Both the position numbers and the translations under genes were made by a program. The notes below the pieces were generated by a model, which had not been told where the DNA came from, did not search any database, and saw only the letters and a program-made list of their open reading frames with translations. This document shows positions 56,901 through 64,000 of a stretch of 64,000 bases of DNA, in pieces. The first letter of the stretch is position 1; each line of letters opens with the position of its first letter. The DNA comes from Acidovorax sp. NB1 (GTDB lineage Bacteria; Pseudomonadota; Gammaproteobacteria; Burkholderiales; Burkholderiaceae_C). The stretch covers positions 310,001 through 374,000 of the forward strand of contig NZ_BJHU01000025.1 in NCBI RefSeq assembly GCF_005405905.1. The letters are read 5' to 3'.

Positions 56901-58358
56901 TCAAAGCTGAGCCAGCCGCGCCACCATACGCGCAGCGCCCACAATCTCGGCCTCGCTGTAGCCCGCGTAGCCAAACAGCCAGCCGCGCCGCTGCGACTGC
57001 ATCGCGTAGCGCGACAGCGGCGCCAGCATCACCCCGGCCGTGAGCGCTTTGCGGCTCAGGGTCTCGTCGTCGCTGCCTGGCGTGCTTTCCAGCAGCAGGT
57101 GCATGCCCCGGTCGCTGGGGGCAAGCCGCTGGGCGCCATCGCTGGCGTCGGCCAAAGCATGGATCAGGATGCGTTGACGCTCCTGGTACAGCTCGCGCAT
57201 CTGGCGCAGGTGGCGCAGCAAATGGCCCTCGGCAATAAAACGTGCCAGCACCGCCTGCGTATCGCCCGGCGCGTGCCGGTCGGTGATCGCGCGGGCCATG
57301 GCAAAGGCCTCCACCAGCGCGGGCGGCACCACTACAAAACCCAGGCGCAGGCCGGGGTGCAGCGTCTTGCTGAAGGTGCCCACGTACAGCACGCGCTCCG
57401 AGCCCGGCAGGCTGCACAGCGCGGGCACACGCTGCGCTGCGTTGCCGTACTGGAATTCGCCGTCGTAGTCGTCCTCGACCACCCAGGCATCGTGGGTGCG
57501 TGCCCACTGCAGCAGCGCCTGGCGCCGCGCCAGGCCCATGCACACGCCCGTGGGGAACTGGTGCGTGGGCGTGACCACGGCCATGCGCGCGCCGGGCCAT
57601 TGCGCGGCGCCTTCGGCGATGCACAGACCCTGCGCATCCAGCGCCACGGGCCGTGCCTGCACACCATGGGCCAGCAGGCTGGCGCGGATGCCGGGGTAGC
57701 CGGGGTCTTCCACCAGCACCTCGTCGCCCACGTCCAGCAGCAGCCGCGCAATCAGGTCGATGCCCTGCTGCGAGCCCGAGCACACCACCACCTGCGCCGC
57801 ATCGCAGCGGATGCCGCGCGAGGCCCACAGCCACAGCGCAATGGCCTGGCGCAGGTCGGGGTCGCCCGCAGGGTCCAGGTACTGCGCGCGGGCACTGCGC
57901 TGGCCGGGGCTGGCCCGGCGCGCCAGGCGGTCCCACAGCGCGAAGGGGAAGGTCTCCACCTCGGGCGCGCCGATGCGAAATGCACGCGCCGCCACATGCG
58001 GTGGCCGCCAGCGCGCCGCCGTTTCGGCAATCAGCTGCCCGCGCCGCGACAGCCCCCGGGGCGGCGCCACCAGCCCCTGCGCGGGCGCCGTGCCTGCCGC
58101 CTGCGACACATAGGTGCCGTCACCCACGCGCGCTTCCACATAGCCTTCGGCCTGCAGGCGCTGCACGGCCCACAGCACCGTGTTGCGCGACACCCCCAGA
58201 CTGCCCGCCTGCTCGCGCGAGGGCGGCAGGCGCATGCCCGCAGGCAGCCGGCCCTGCTCGATAGCGCTGCGCAGCTGCTCGTACACCTGCTGGCGCAGCT
58301 GGCCCTGCCGCCCGTTCGGGGTGGCTGTGGTGCCTGAATTGGCTCCGGCAACTGGCAT
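56901..58358 (-). CDS. MocR/PdxR-type regulator (GntR helix plus aminotransferase domain)
   Basis: A 485-residue fusion. A GntR winged helix is at the N-terminus (about 18-85; RSAIEQGRLPAGMRLPPSRE, SLGVSRNTV), joined by a linker to a fold-type I aminotransferase domain that binds PLP, with the Schiff-base Lys in GTFSKTLHPGLRLGF and VEDDYDGEF before it. Such proteins sense PLP-linked metabolites. The ATG at 58358 has AAGGGG upstream and is preferred; ATGs at 58391 and 58406 are in frame. It is divergent from the OsmC/PaiB-like pair, its probable targets. Confidence 0.9.
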   Translation of the reverse strand: MPVAGANSGTTATPNGRQGQLRQQVYEQLRSAIEQGRLPAGMRLPPSREQAGSLGVSRNTVLWAVQRLQAEGYVEARVGDGTYVSQAAGTAPAQGLVAPPRGLSRRGQLIAETAARWRPPHVAARAFRIGAPEVETFPFALWDRLARRASPGQRSARAQYLDPAGDPDLRQAIALWLWASRGIRCDAAQVVVCSGSQQGIDLIARLLLDVGDEVLVEDPGYPGIRASLLAHGVQARPVALDAQGLCIAEGAAQWPGARMAVVTPTHQFPTGVCMGLARRQALLQWARTHDAWVVEDDYDGEFQYGNAAQRVPALCSLPGSERVLYVGTFSKTLHPGLRLGFVVVPPALVEAFAMARAITDRHAPGDTQAVLARFIAEGHLLRHLRQMRELYQERQRILIHALADASDGAQRLAPSDRGMHLLLESTPGSDDETLSRKALTAGVMLAPLSRYAMQSQRRGWLFGYAGYSEAEIVGAARMVARLAQL

Positions 58359-58379
58359 GAATTGGCCCCTTGGTTGTGG

Positions 58380-58407
58380 CGATGAAGCCATAAACTGAAG
58401 AACCATT
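58380..58407. promoter_or_regulatory. Candidate MocR site: direct repeats
   Basis: On the minus strand ATGGTTCTTCAG and ATGGCTTCATCG are direct repeats spaced 15-16 bp apart in the gap between the MocR and OsmC genes. Direct repeats are common for MocR regulators. Confidence 0.4.
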
Positions 58408-58434
58408 TTAGAAACCCCCGGACGAAAGACTCTC

Positions 58435-58914
58435 ATGGCCGAGCACACCGCCACTATCACCTGGACCCGTGGCACCGACGATTTTCTGGACAAGCGCTAC
58501 CACCGTGCCCACAGCTGGCAGTTCGATGGCGGGGCCACCGTGGCCGCGTCGTCGTCGCCCCATGTGGTGCCGTTGCCGTATTCCGATGCGGCGGCGGTGG
58601 ACCCGGAAGAAGCCTATGTCGCCGCGCTGTCGAGTTGCCACATGCTGTGGTTTCTGGACTTCGCCTGCCGTGCGGGCTATCGGCTCAACCGCTACACCGA
58701 CGCGGCCGTGGGCACCATGGCAAAGAACGCTGAGGGCCAGCTGGTCGTCACCCACGTGCAGTTGCGCCCCGTCACATGCTTTGACGCGGCCCACGCGCCC
58801 AGTGCTGCGCAGCTGGACGACCTGCACCACCGCGCGCACGCATCGTGTTTTCTGGCCAATTCGGTCAAGACACAGATCGACTGCGCGCCCGTGCTCGAAG
58901 TGGAAGGCGCCTGA
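58435..58914 (+). CDS. OsmC-family peroxiredoxin-like protein
   Basis: A 159-residue OsmC/Ohr-type protein. The two redox cysteines are in SSCHMLWFL and HASCFLANSVKT; the flanking Arg-like charged residues are less clear. Members reduce organic hydroperoxides in the cytoplasm. The PaiB-like gene begins two bases after its stop, so they form an operon. The MocR gene is divergent, 76 bp between starts. Confidence 0.89.
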   Translation: MAEHTATITWTRGTDDFLDKRYHRAHSWQFDGGATVAASSSPHVVPLPYSDAAAVDPEEAYVAALSSCHMLWFLDFACRAGYRLNRYTDAAVGTMAKNAEGQLVVTHVQLRPVTCFDAAHAPSAAQLDDLHHRAHASCFLANSVKTQIDCAPVLEVEGA

Positions 58915-58916
58915 CC

Positions 58917-59552
58917 ATGGCCAACCCCAACCGGCAATTCCAAGTCACCGACCCCACCACCCTGCACGCACTGGTGCATGCGCAACCCCTGGCCACGCTG
59001 GTGGTTGCGTTTGAGGGTGCTTTGCACGTCAACCACATCCCGCTGTACCTCGACCCCGCGCGCGGCCCCCACGGCACGCTGATCGGCCACGTGGCCCGTG
59101 CGAACGGCGTGTGGCCGCTGCTGCCGCAGACGGCGGTGGCGGTGTTCCACGGCCCGCAGGCCTATGTCTCGCCCTCGTGGTATCCGTCCAAGGCGCTCGA
59201 CGGCAAGCAGGTGCCCACCTGGAACTACGCCACTGTGCATGCGCACGGCCGCCTGAGCGCGGTGGACGACCCGGTGCGCCTGCGCGCCATCCTGCACACC
59301 CTGAGCGAGCGCCACGAAGCCCACCGCCCCGAGCCTTGGCGCATCGACGATGCCCCGCCCGACTACATCGACAAGCTGCTGCGCGCCATCGTGGGCATCG
59401 AGCTGGCGGTGGAGCGCTGGGAGGGCATCTGGAAGGTGAGCCAGAACCGCACCGACACCGACCGCGCAGGCGTGGTGCAGGGCCTCATGGCCGAAGGCAC
59501 ACCCGCAGCCGAGGACATGGCGGCGCTGGTGCTGGGCGGACTGATGGCCTGA
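58917..59552 (+). CDS. PaiB-like FMN-binding protein
   Basis: A 211-residue FMN-binding negative-regulator-type protein. Landmarks: LVVAFEGALHVNHIPLYLD, HVARANG, and VFHGPQAYVSPSWYPSK followed by VPTWNYATVHAHG. Named after Bacillus PaiB, but the split-barrel fold suggests a flavin or haem-type redox or binding role and no DNA-binding motif is visible. The Met at 58917 follows the OsmC stop by two bases. Confidence 0.9.
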   Translation: MANPNRQFQVTDPTTLHALVHAQPLATLVVAFEGALHVNHIPLYLDPARGPHGTLIGHVARANGVWPLLPQTAVAVFHGPQAYVSPSWYPSKALDGKQVPTWNYATVHAHGRLSAVDDPVRLRAILHTLSERHEAHRPEPWRIDDAPPDYIDKLLRAIVGIELAVERWEGIWKVSQNRTDTDRAGVVQGLMAEGTPAAEDMAALVLGGLMA

Positions 59553-59564
59553 GCGGTGTAGAGA

Positions 59565-59630
59565 TGATGCTATGAAATGTGTAGCTTTTTGCGCTTGATG
59601 GACGCGCGCAAACGGCCATTTTGTTCATAT
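59565..59630 (+). repeat. TATCAAAT-type dispersed repeat, copy 9 (diverged)
   Basis: ATGCTATGAAATGTGTAGCT, TTTTGCGCTTGATGGACGCG, CGCAAACGGCCATTTTG. It is recognisable from block order and lies between the convergent PaiB-like and hom genes. Confidence 0.75.
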
Positions 59631-59653
59631 TTCTCCCACCGCGGCGACCCCGT

Positions 59654-61045
59654 TCACCCTTCCAGCATCTCCACCCGCAGCGCCGCCACGGGCCCGGCCA
59701 CGGCCGGGTGTGCGGCCAGTGCGTGCACGGCCAGGTCCACGGTGCTTTGCGCCACTGCGTCCGTCAGCACCAGCACCTGCGGGCCCGCGCCCACAGGCGC
59801 AGTTTTCTCGCACGCCAGCTCCACACGCAGCACCGGCACCTGCTGCGCCGCCAGCCAGGCGCCCACGGCCTCGATCTGCTGGGCCTGGTGCACGGGCACA
59901 CGCAGGTAGTGGCGCGTGTGCACGGCGGCGCGCGGCAGCACAGCCAGGCTGTCGTTGACCGCGTCGGCGTGGAACCCCAGGTGCGGCACACGCTGCGCAG
60001 CTTGTGTGCCCTGCAGCCGCGCCACATCCACGAGGTCGGCAATCACGGCCGAGGCGGTCTGCTCCGACCCCGCACCCGCGCCGTAGTACATCGTCACGCC
60101 CGAGGCATCGCCCTTGACCATCACGGCGTTCATCGACCCGTTCACATGCGCCAGCAAATGTGTGGCGGGCACCAGCGCGGGCTGCACGCGCAGCTCCACG
60201 CCGTCCACCTCGCCGTCCTTGCGCCGCCTGGCCACGCCCAACAGCTTGATGCGATAGCCCAGCTGCTCGGCGCAGGCCACGTCCAGGCCCTGCAGTGCGG
60301 TGATGCCTTCCACCTGCGCATCGGCAAAACGCACCGGCATGCCAAACGCATTGGCCGCCAGCAGCGTGATCTTGTGCGCGGCGTCGATGCCCTCGATGTC
60401 AAACGTCGGGTCGGCCTCGGCATAGCCCAGCGCCTGGGCCTGCGCCAATGCTTCGGCAAAGCCCACGCCCTCGTCGCGCATCTTGCTCAGGATGAAGTTG
60501 GTGGTGCCGTTGATGATGCCCGCCACCCACTCGATGCGGTTGGCCGTCAGGCCCTCGCGCAGCGCCTTGACGATGGGGATGCTCACCGCCACCGCGCCTT
60601 CGTACGCCACGGCCACGCCATGCTGGCGCGCGGCGGCAAAGATCTCGTTGCCATGTTCGGCCAGCAGCGCCTTGTTGGCAGTGACCACATGCTTGCCCGC
60701 GCGGATGGCGGCCAGCACCCAGTCGCGCGCGGTGCCGGTGCCGCCAGCGGCCTCGACCAGCACATCCACATCGGGGTGCGTGGCGACCTGCATCGGGTCA
60801 TTGGTCAGGGCCACGTCCTTGCCCACCACGCTCATCGCGCGGGCCAGGCTGCGGGCGCAGACCACCACCATCTTGATGCCCCGACCCGCACGGCCTGCAA
60901 TCAGCGCCTGGTTGCGCGCCAGCACACGGAAGGTGCCTGCGCCCACGGTGCCAATGCCAATCATGCCCACGCGCAGGGGGCGCATGGCCGTGGCGGACGA
61001 CGGCAACGATGGGGCTTCAAGGGACTGGACGGGATCGCGGTACAT
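59654..61045 (-). CDS. hom: Homoserine dehydrogenase
   Basis: A 463-residue NAD(P)-dependent enzyme that reduces aspartate semialdehyde to homoserine, the branch point to threonine and methionine. The Rossmann motif is VGMIGIGTVGAGT, AAGGTGTARDWVL and AGKHVVTANKALL follow, and the catalytic region reads INGTTNFIL...EADPTFDIEGIDAAHKI. A C-terminal ACT domain (about 370-460) would bind threonine. GGAG eight bases upstream supports the ATG at 61045, despite an ATG at 60985 that resembles many family starts. Its leader has a Thr/Ile peptide and an intrinsic terminator, indicating attenuation. Confidence 0.94.
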   Translation of the reverse strand: MYRDPVQSLEAPSLPSSATAMRPLRVGMIGIGTVGAGTFRVLARNQALIAGRAGRGIKMVVVCARSLARAMSVVGKDVALTNDPMQVATHPDVDVLVEAAGGTGTARDWVLAAIRAGKHVVTANKALLAEHGNEIFAAARQHGVAVAYEGAVAVSIPIVKALREGLTANRIEWVAGIINGTTNFILSKMRDEGVGFAEALAQAQALGYAEADPTFDIEGIDAAHKITLLAANAFGMPVRFADAQVEGITALQGLDVACAEQLGYRIKLLGVARRRKDGEVDGVELRVQPALVPATHLLAHVNGSMNAVMVKGDASGVTMYYGAGAGSEQTASAVIADLVDVARLQGTQAAQRVPHLGFHADAVNDSLAVLPRAAVHTRHYLRVPVHQAQQIEAVGAWLAAQQVPVLRVELACEKTAPVGAGPQVLVLTDAVAQSTVDLAVHALAAHPAVAGPVAALRVEMLEG

Positions 61046-61061
61046 GGACTTCTCCGGCTAA

Positions 61062-61099
61062 CGAACAAACAAAAAAACCCAGCTGCCAGAGCTGGGTTT
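61062..61099 (-). terminator. Intrinsic terminator in the hom leader (attenuator)
   Basis: On the minus strand arms AAACCCAGCT and AGCTGGGTTT with a 5-base loop, followed by TTTTTTTGTTTG, just before the hom start. A strong terminator in front of its own gene is the mark of an attenuator. Confidence 0.85.
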
Positions 61100-61134
61100 C
61101 GTGCATTCGTCTTGGGGGAGAAGAGAGCGATCAC

Positions 61135-61177
61135 CAGGTGGCTGCCGAAACGGCCACCTGCGCGTGCTCAGGTGGCC
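61135..61177 (-). promoter_or_regulatory. Competing hairpin segments in the hom leader
   Basis: Three segments in transcript order: GGCCACCTG (overlapping the last leader codons), CAGGTGGCC, and GCCACCTG. The middle one can pair with either neighbour, so only one hairpin can form at a time. Ribosome position on the leader peptide would choose between them. How the second hairpin disrupts the distal terminator is not evident from base pairing. Confidence 0.6.
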
Positions 61178-61257
61178 GCGGCGGTAATGGTGGTAATCAT
61201 TCGTGCACCCAGTGCCCGCTGCTCACCATTGGCCCGCGTGGATGCGGGCGGCATCAT
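61168..61257 (-). CDS. Threonine/isoleucine leader peptide upstream of hom
   Basis: A 29-codon ORF ending in MITTITAAAT, with four Thr (all ACC) and two Ile (ATT) codons in its last ten codons; the Thr and Ile codons sit just before the competing hairpins. AAGG lies seven bases before the ATG at 61257; ATGs at 61263, 61254 and 61200 are also in frame. E. coli thrL has the same logic (Thr and Ile codons). The ORF overlaps no other gene. Confidence 0.7.
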   Translation of the reverse strand: MMPPASTRANGEQRALGARMITTITAAAT

Positions 61258-61323
61258 GCCCATGCCTTGGAAGGCAGCGGCGTGTGTGGTGGAGGGGATG
61301 GCGGTGTACGACATGAAGGGCGC

Positions 61324-61354
61324 AGTGTACCGGATGCGGGCTGGGGCCTGTCAA
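61324..61354 (-). promoter_or_regulatory. Predicted promoter of hom leader
   Basis: Minus-strand TTGACA (61354-61349), 19-bp spacer and TACACT (61329-61324), just downstream of the ferredoxin gene 3' end. It would give a leader RNA of about 270 bases before hom, enough for the attenuator. Confidence 0.6.
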
Positions 61355-61361
61355 CCCGCCA

Positions 61362-61640
61362 TCACGCGTCTCCATCAGCCTGTGGCGTGATGGCCTCATG
61401 GGCATCGCCTGCAACCGTGCGCACCATGCGGATCGCATCGAACGGGCAGCGCATCGCACACAGCGCACACCCGGTGCAACCCGGCGCATCGTGCAGGGTG
61501 GAGCACTTGGGGCCCCAGGGCCCCGCGCCCAACAGCTGCAGCGACAGCACATGCGGCGGGCATACCGCAATGCACCAGCCGCAGCCGGTGCAGCGCTGGG
61601 GGTCGATGGTGGGCAGTGCCTTGGGGGCGGTGGTGGTCAT
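61362..61640 (-). CDS. Ferredoxin with two 4Fe-4S motifs
   Basis: A 92-residue ferredoxin. Two complete cluster motifs, [12 protein letters not shown] and [12 protein letters not shown], are 27 residues apart, with an extra Cys in PKCSTLHD between them. Probably an electron carrier in the cytoplasm; its partner enzyme is not adjacent. It is divergent from the acylphosphatase gene and shares its strand with hom, but a promoter is predicted between them. Confidence 0.88.
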   Translation of the reverse strand: MTTTAPKALPTIDPQRCTGCGWCIAVCPPHVLSLQLLGAGPWGPKCSTLHDAPGCTGCALCAMRCPFDAIRMVRTVAGDAHEAITPQADGDA

Positions 61641-61709
61641 GGAGTGCCGTGTGGTGGGCAGTGTGCCGCTGGAACCTGCGATCTACAAGGCGCGCGCTAC
61701 AGTGCCCCC

Positions 61710-62012
61710 ATGAACGCAGAACCCAACTCCACCATTACCCGCCATCTGTTGATCACCGGCCATGTGCAGGGTGTGGGCTACCGCTGGTCCATGGTGCAGG
61801 CCGCCGAGCGCCTGGGCGTGACGGGCTGGGTGCGCAACCGCCAGGATGGCCGTGTGGAGGCCTGCGCCTGGGGCCCGGAACCCGCCGTGCTGGCCCTCAT
61901 CGACTGGGCGCACCAGGGGCCGGAGCATGCGCGTGTGGACCGCGTGGTGGTGGGCAATGTGCCCGACGGTGGCGAGGCGCCGCAGGGCTTCACACAGCGC
62001 GAGACGGTGTAG
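61710..62012 (+). CDS. acyP: Acylphosphatase
   Basis: A 100-residue enzyme that hydrolyses acyl phosphates such as 1,3-bisphosphoglycerate. The active site is complete: Arg25 in VQGVGYRW and Asn43 in [10 protein letters not shown] short N-terminal extension precedes the core. Its 3' end overlaps the convergent DUF72 gene by 23 bp. Confidence 0.92.
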   Translation: MNAEPNSTITRHLLITGHVQGVGYRWSMVQAAERLGVTGWVRNRQDGRVEACAWGPEPAVLALIDWAHQGPEHARVDRVVVGNVPDGGEAPQGFTQRETV

Positions 62013-62802
62013 CGCCCAGCTGCCGCAGCAACTCTATTGCCCCGGCAGGCGCACGCTCCTTGGCGCCGTTGATGAAGTACACAAACACATCGCGCGGTCG
62101 CTCGCCGCTGGTCCAGGTGCGCACGCCCTGCGCCCATTGCGCAATCGCCTCGGGCGTGTAGCCCGTGGGCACGTCGGCCTGGCTGCGCATCAGCCGCAGG
62201 TAGGCAAAGTCGGCCTCTGCATCCGCAATGGCCGGAAATTGGTCGGAGTCGGTGCACACAGGCACGCAGCCATACCGGCGCGCCAGCGCCACAAACGCTG
62301 GCGTCGCAAAACTCGGGTGGCGCACGTCCAGCGCGTGGCGCAACCGCAGGCCGTCCAGTTGCTGCGGCAGCAGGGCCAGAAAGGCCTCGAAATCTTGCGG
62401 TTCAAACGCCTTGGTGGGCATGAACTGCCACACGATGGGCCCGAGCTTGTCCTTTAGTTCCGAGAGGCCGCTCTCGACAAACCGCGCGATCGAATCGCCC
62501 GCGTCTGCCAGCACGCGGCGGTGGGTCGCAAAGCGGTTGGCCTTGAGCGAGAACACGAAGCCCTCAGGCGTTTCATTGCGCCACTTGGCAAAGGTGGGCG
62601 GCTTGAAGGTGCTGTAGTAGGTGCCGTTGACCTCAATGGCAGTCAGCTGTCGGCTGGCGTACTGCAGCTCTTTGCTCTGGGCCAGGCCCGCAGGGTAGAA
62701 GTTGCCGCGCCAGGGCTCGAAGTTCCAGCCGCCGATGCCGACGCGGATGTGCCGATTGCTTGCGCTGATCTCGCTCTGGCGGGTGCTAGCAGAGGTGTCC
62801 AC
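61990..62802 (-). CDS. DUF72-family (YecE-like) protein
   Basis: A 270-residue TIM-barrel-like protein of the DUF72/YecE family, function unknown. Family features: [17 protein letters not shown] at the start, [50 protein letters not shown] and [14 protein letters not shown] near the end. The Met at 62802 was used. It overlaps the acylphosphatase gene at its 3' end. Confidence 0.91.
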   Translation of the reverse strand: MDTSASTRQSEISASNRHIRVGIGGWNFEPWRGNFYPAGLAQSKELQYASRQLTAIEVNGTYYSTFKPPTFAKWRNETPEGFVFSLKANRFATHRRVLADAGDSIARFVESGLSELKDKLGPIVWQFMPTKAFEPQDFEAFLALLPQQLDGLRLRHALDVRHPSFATPAFVALARRYGCVPVCTDSDQFPAIADAEADFAYLRLMRSQADVPTGYTPEAIAQWAQGVRTWTSGERPRDVFVYFINGAKERAPAGAIELLRQLGATPSRAV

Positions 62803-62862
62803 GGCGGTGTCCTTTGAGAGTCCACGGAGCGGCCACTGTAGCAGCGGCGCTGGTGCGCATGC

Positions 62863-64000
62863 CTATGCCGGGAGGGCCTCTGGCAGCTCCACCCGCGCCT
62901 CCAGCCCCTGCGCGCCGTCCGCCCGCGGCTCCAGCACCAGGCGGCCTCCCAGGGCCTTGGCCAGTTCGCTGGCAATGGCCAGGCCCAGTCCCGTGCCACC
63001 GGTGCCCCGGTTGCGCGAATCTTCCAGCCGCACATAGGGCTGCAGCACGGTGGCGAGGTCGGCCTGGGGGATGCCGGGCCCGCGATCAAGCACGCGTACC
63101 AGCCACTGGCCTGGCCTCTCCACCTCCAGCGTCAGCTCGGCAGCACCCGCAAACTTGAGCGCGTTGTCCAACAGGTTGCACAGCAGGCGGCGCAGGGCCT
63201 GGGGGCGGGTGTCGCAGGTCACATCCACCGCCTGCAGCACTTGCACCGGCAGGCCCGCGTCGGCGTAGTCGCGCGCGATGCTTTCCACCAGCGCGCGCAG
63301 GTTCACGCGCTGCGGGGGCTCGCGCACCGCCTGCGATGAGCGCGCGTAGGCAATGCCCTCTTCCACCAGCGACTGCATCTCGGCCAGGTCGGCGTGTAGC
63401 TTGTCGCGCAGCGTGGTGTCGTCCAGCAGGTCGGCGCGCAGGCGCAGCCGGGTGATGGGTGTTTGCAGGTCGTGCGAAACGGCGGCCAGGATCTGCATGC
63501 GCTCCTGAAGATGTGTCTGGATGCGCTGCTGCATATGGTTGAAGGCAACGGCGGCGCGTTGCACCTCGCGCGGACCGTCTTCAGCCAAGGGCACGGCGGG
63601 GCGGTCGGCCCCCAGCGCATCGGCCGCATCGGCCAGCGTGCGCAGGGGCCGCGTGGCTGCGCGCACGGCCCAGGCGCACAGGCCCACCAGCAGCGCCAGC
63701 TGCAGCGCCAGTGCGCCCAGCACCCAGGGCGAGATCTGCAGCCGGGGCTCGTCCATGTCCACGGCCAGGGGCGTGCCATCGGCCAGACGCAGCTGCAGCC
63801 GCAGCTCGGTGCCCGGCACGCGGGGGTCGATCACCTGCACGGCCCGGTCGGCAGGCAGTGTGGCTGCCACAGCGCTGGCGACCAGGCGTGCGAGTTGGGA
63901 CGGGTCTGCGGGGGCGTCCAGCGGTTCGGCCAGCGCAAAGCGGTAGTTGCGGCGCGCCAGCCGGTCCACCCACTGCGCGCGCTCGGAGGCGGGCAGGCGC
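62863..64000 (-). CDS. Sensor histidine kinase (5' end outside window)
   Basis: Partial gene open through the right edge; the visible C-terminal ~379 residues begin within the periplasmic sensor (reading LPASERAQWVDRLARRNYRF). A membrane helix (about ISPWVLGALALQLALLVGLC) precedes the HAMP domain. The phosphorylated His is in AAVSHDLQTPITRLRL. The ATP-binding domain has the N box LLCNLLDNALKFA, the G1 box DRGPGIP and the G2 box GTGGTGLGLAIA. The sequence resembles EnvZ/RstB-like OmpR-partner kinases. The response regulator is probably just outside the window. Confidence 0.9.
   Translation of the reverse strand, partial: RLPASERAQWVDRLARRNYRFALAEPLDAPADPSQLARLVASAVAATLPADRAVQVIDPRVPGTELRLQLRLADGTPLAVDMDEPRLQISPWVLGALALQLALLVGLCAWAVRAATRPLRTLADAADALGADRPAVPLAEDGPREVQRAAVAFNHMQQRIQTHLQERMQILAAVSHDLQTPITRLRLRADLLDDTTLRDKLHADLAEMQSLVEEGIAYARSSQAVREPPQRVNLRALVESIARDYADAGLPVQVLQAVDVTCDTRPQALRRLLCNLLDNALKFAGAAELTLEVERPGQWLVRVLDRGPGIPQADLATVLQPYVRLEDSRNRGTGGTGLGLAIASELAKALGGRLVLEPRADGAQGLEARVELPEALPA

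Noticed and set aside
60985-61045. Start of hom at the ATG at 60985, which resembles many family starts
   Set aside because: GGAG lies at the right distance before the ATG at 61045 and no ribosome site precedes the internal one.
1-64000. CRISPR arrays, prophage, insertion sequences, tRNA or rRNA genes
   Set aside because: No regularly spaced repeat arrays, transposase or integrase genes, or RNA-gene signatures were seen on either strand; the dispersed repeats are irregular in spacing and orientation.

Overview
The window is high-GC DNA with Comamonadaceae-like gene content, probably Acidovorax or a close relative. This rests on protein families and on dispersed intergenic repeats of a kind I know from that family; no rRNA or tRNA is present to confirm it. 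It holds about 67 genes, including an MFS transporter cut by the left edge and a histidine kinase cut by the right edge.

Layout. 1-8.5 kb: MFS transporter, Old Yellow Enzyme, hemerythrin, a chemoreceptor with a zinc-binding CZB domain, and a copper locus (copA divergent from copZ-cueR) with matching MerR-type operators. 8.6-17.3 kb: a TetR regulator divergent from a complete branched-chain-type ABC transporter (livG-H-M-K-F), followed by an acyl-CoA ligase and an enoyl-CoA hydratase, which looks like uptake and CoA activation of an organic acid. 17.3-21.4 kb: DUF3592-type protein, pirin, ChaC, RdgC and a Spy-like periplasmic protein.

21.4-22.6 kb: a 1.17-kb non-coding region with two related modules. 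Each has consensus DnaA boxes, a GC-rich spacer, a CTA-type triplet run and an AT-rich tract, which is the layout of a basal replication-origin unwinding element. None of the usual origin genes flank it. This is the most striking feature.

22.6-37 kb: a very large GAF/PAS/GGDEF/EAL protein, AroG, an NlpC/P60 lipoprotein and LeuA, which has a Leu-codon-rich leader peptide. Next come a DGPF protein and an operon of TonB receptor, YfiR-like protein and GGDEF-EAL enzyme. 37-48 kb: LysR with an M20 amidohydrolase; an ECF42-type sigma factor cluster with DGPF, SRPBCC, VOC and GFA proteins; RNase HI with DUF3297; NnrU; an exonuclease; a beta-lactamase-fold hydrolase; and an M28 peptidase. 48-59.6 kb: PhnA-like protein, a DinG-type helicase, an unknown membrane protein, a B12-type radical SAM protein, a gamma carbonic anhydrase, a TetR/metallo-hydrolase pair with two operators, and a MocR regulator divergent from OsmC and PaiB-like genes. 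59.6-64 kb: homoserine dehydrogenase with a Thr/Ile leader peptide and intrinsic terminator, ferredoxin, acylphosphatase, DUF72 protein and the histidine kinase.

Two themes recur. Amino-acid biosynthesis genes (leuA, hom) appear to be controlled by ribosome-mediated attenuation. Intergenic spaces are seeded with several short repeat families; one family has nine copies here, and another repeat has apparently been captured in frame inside copA.
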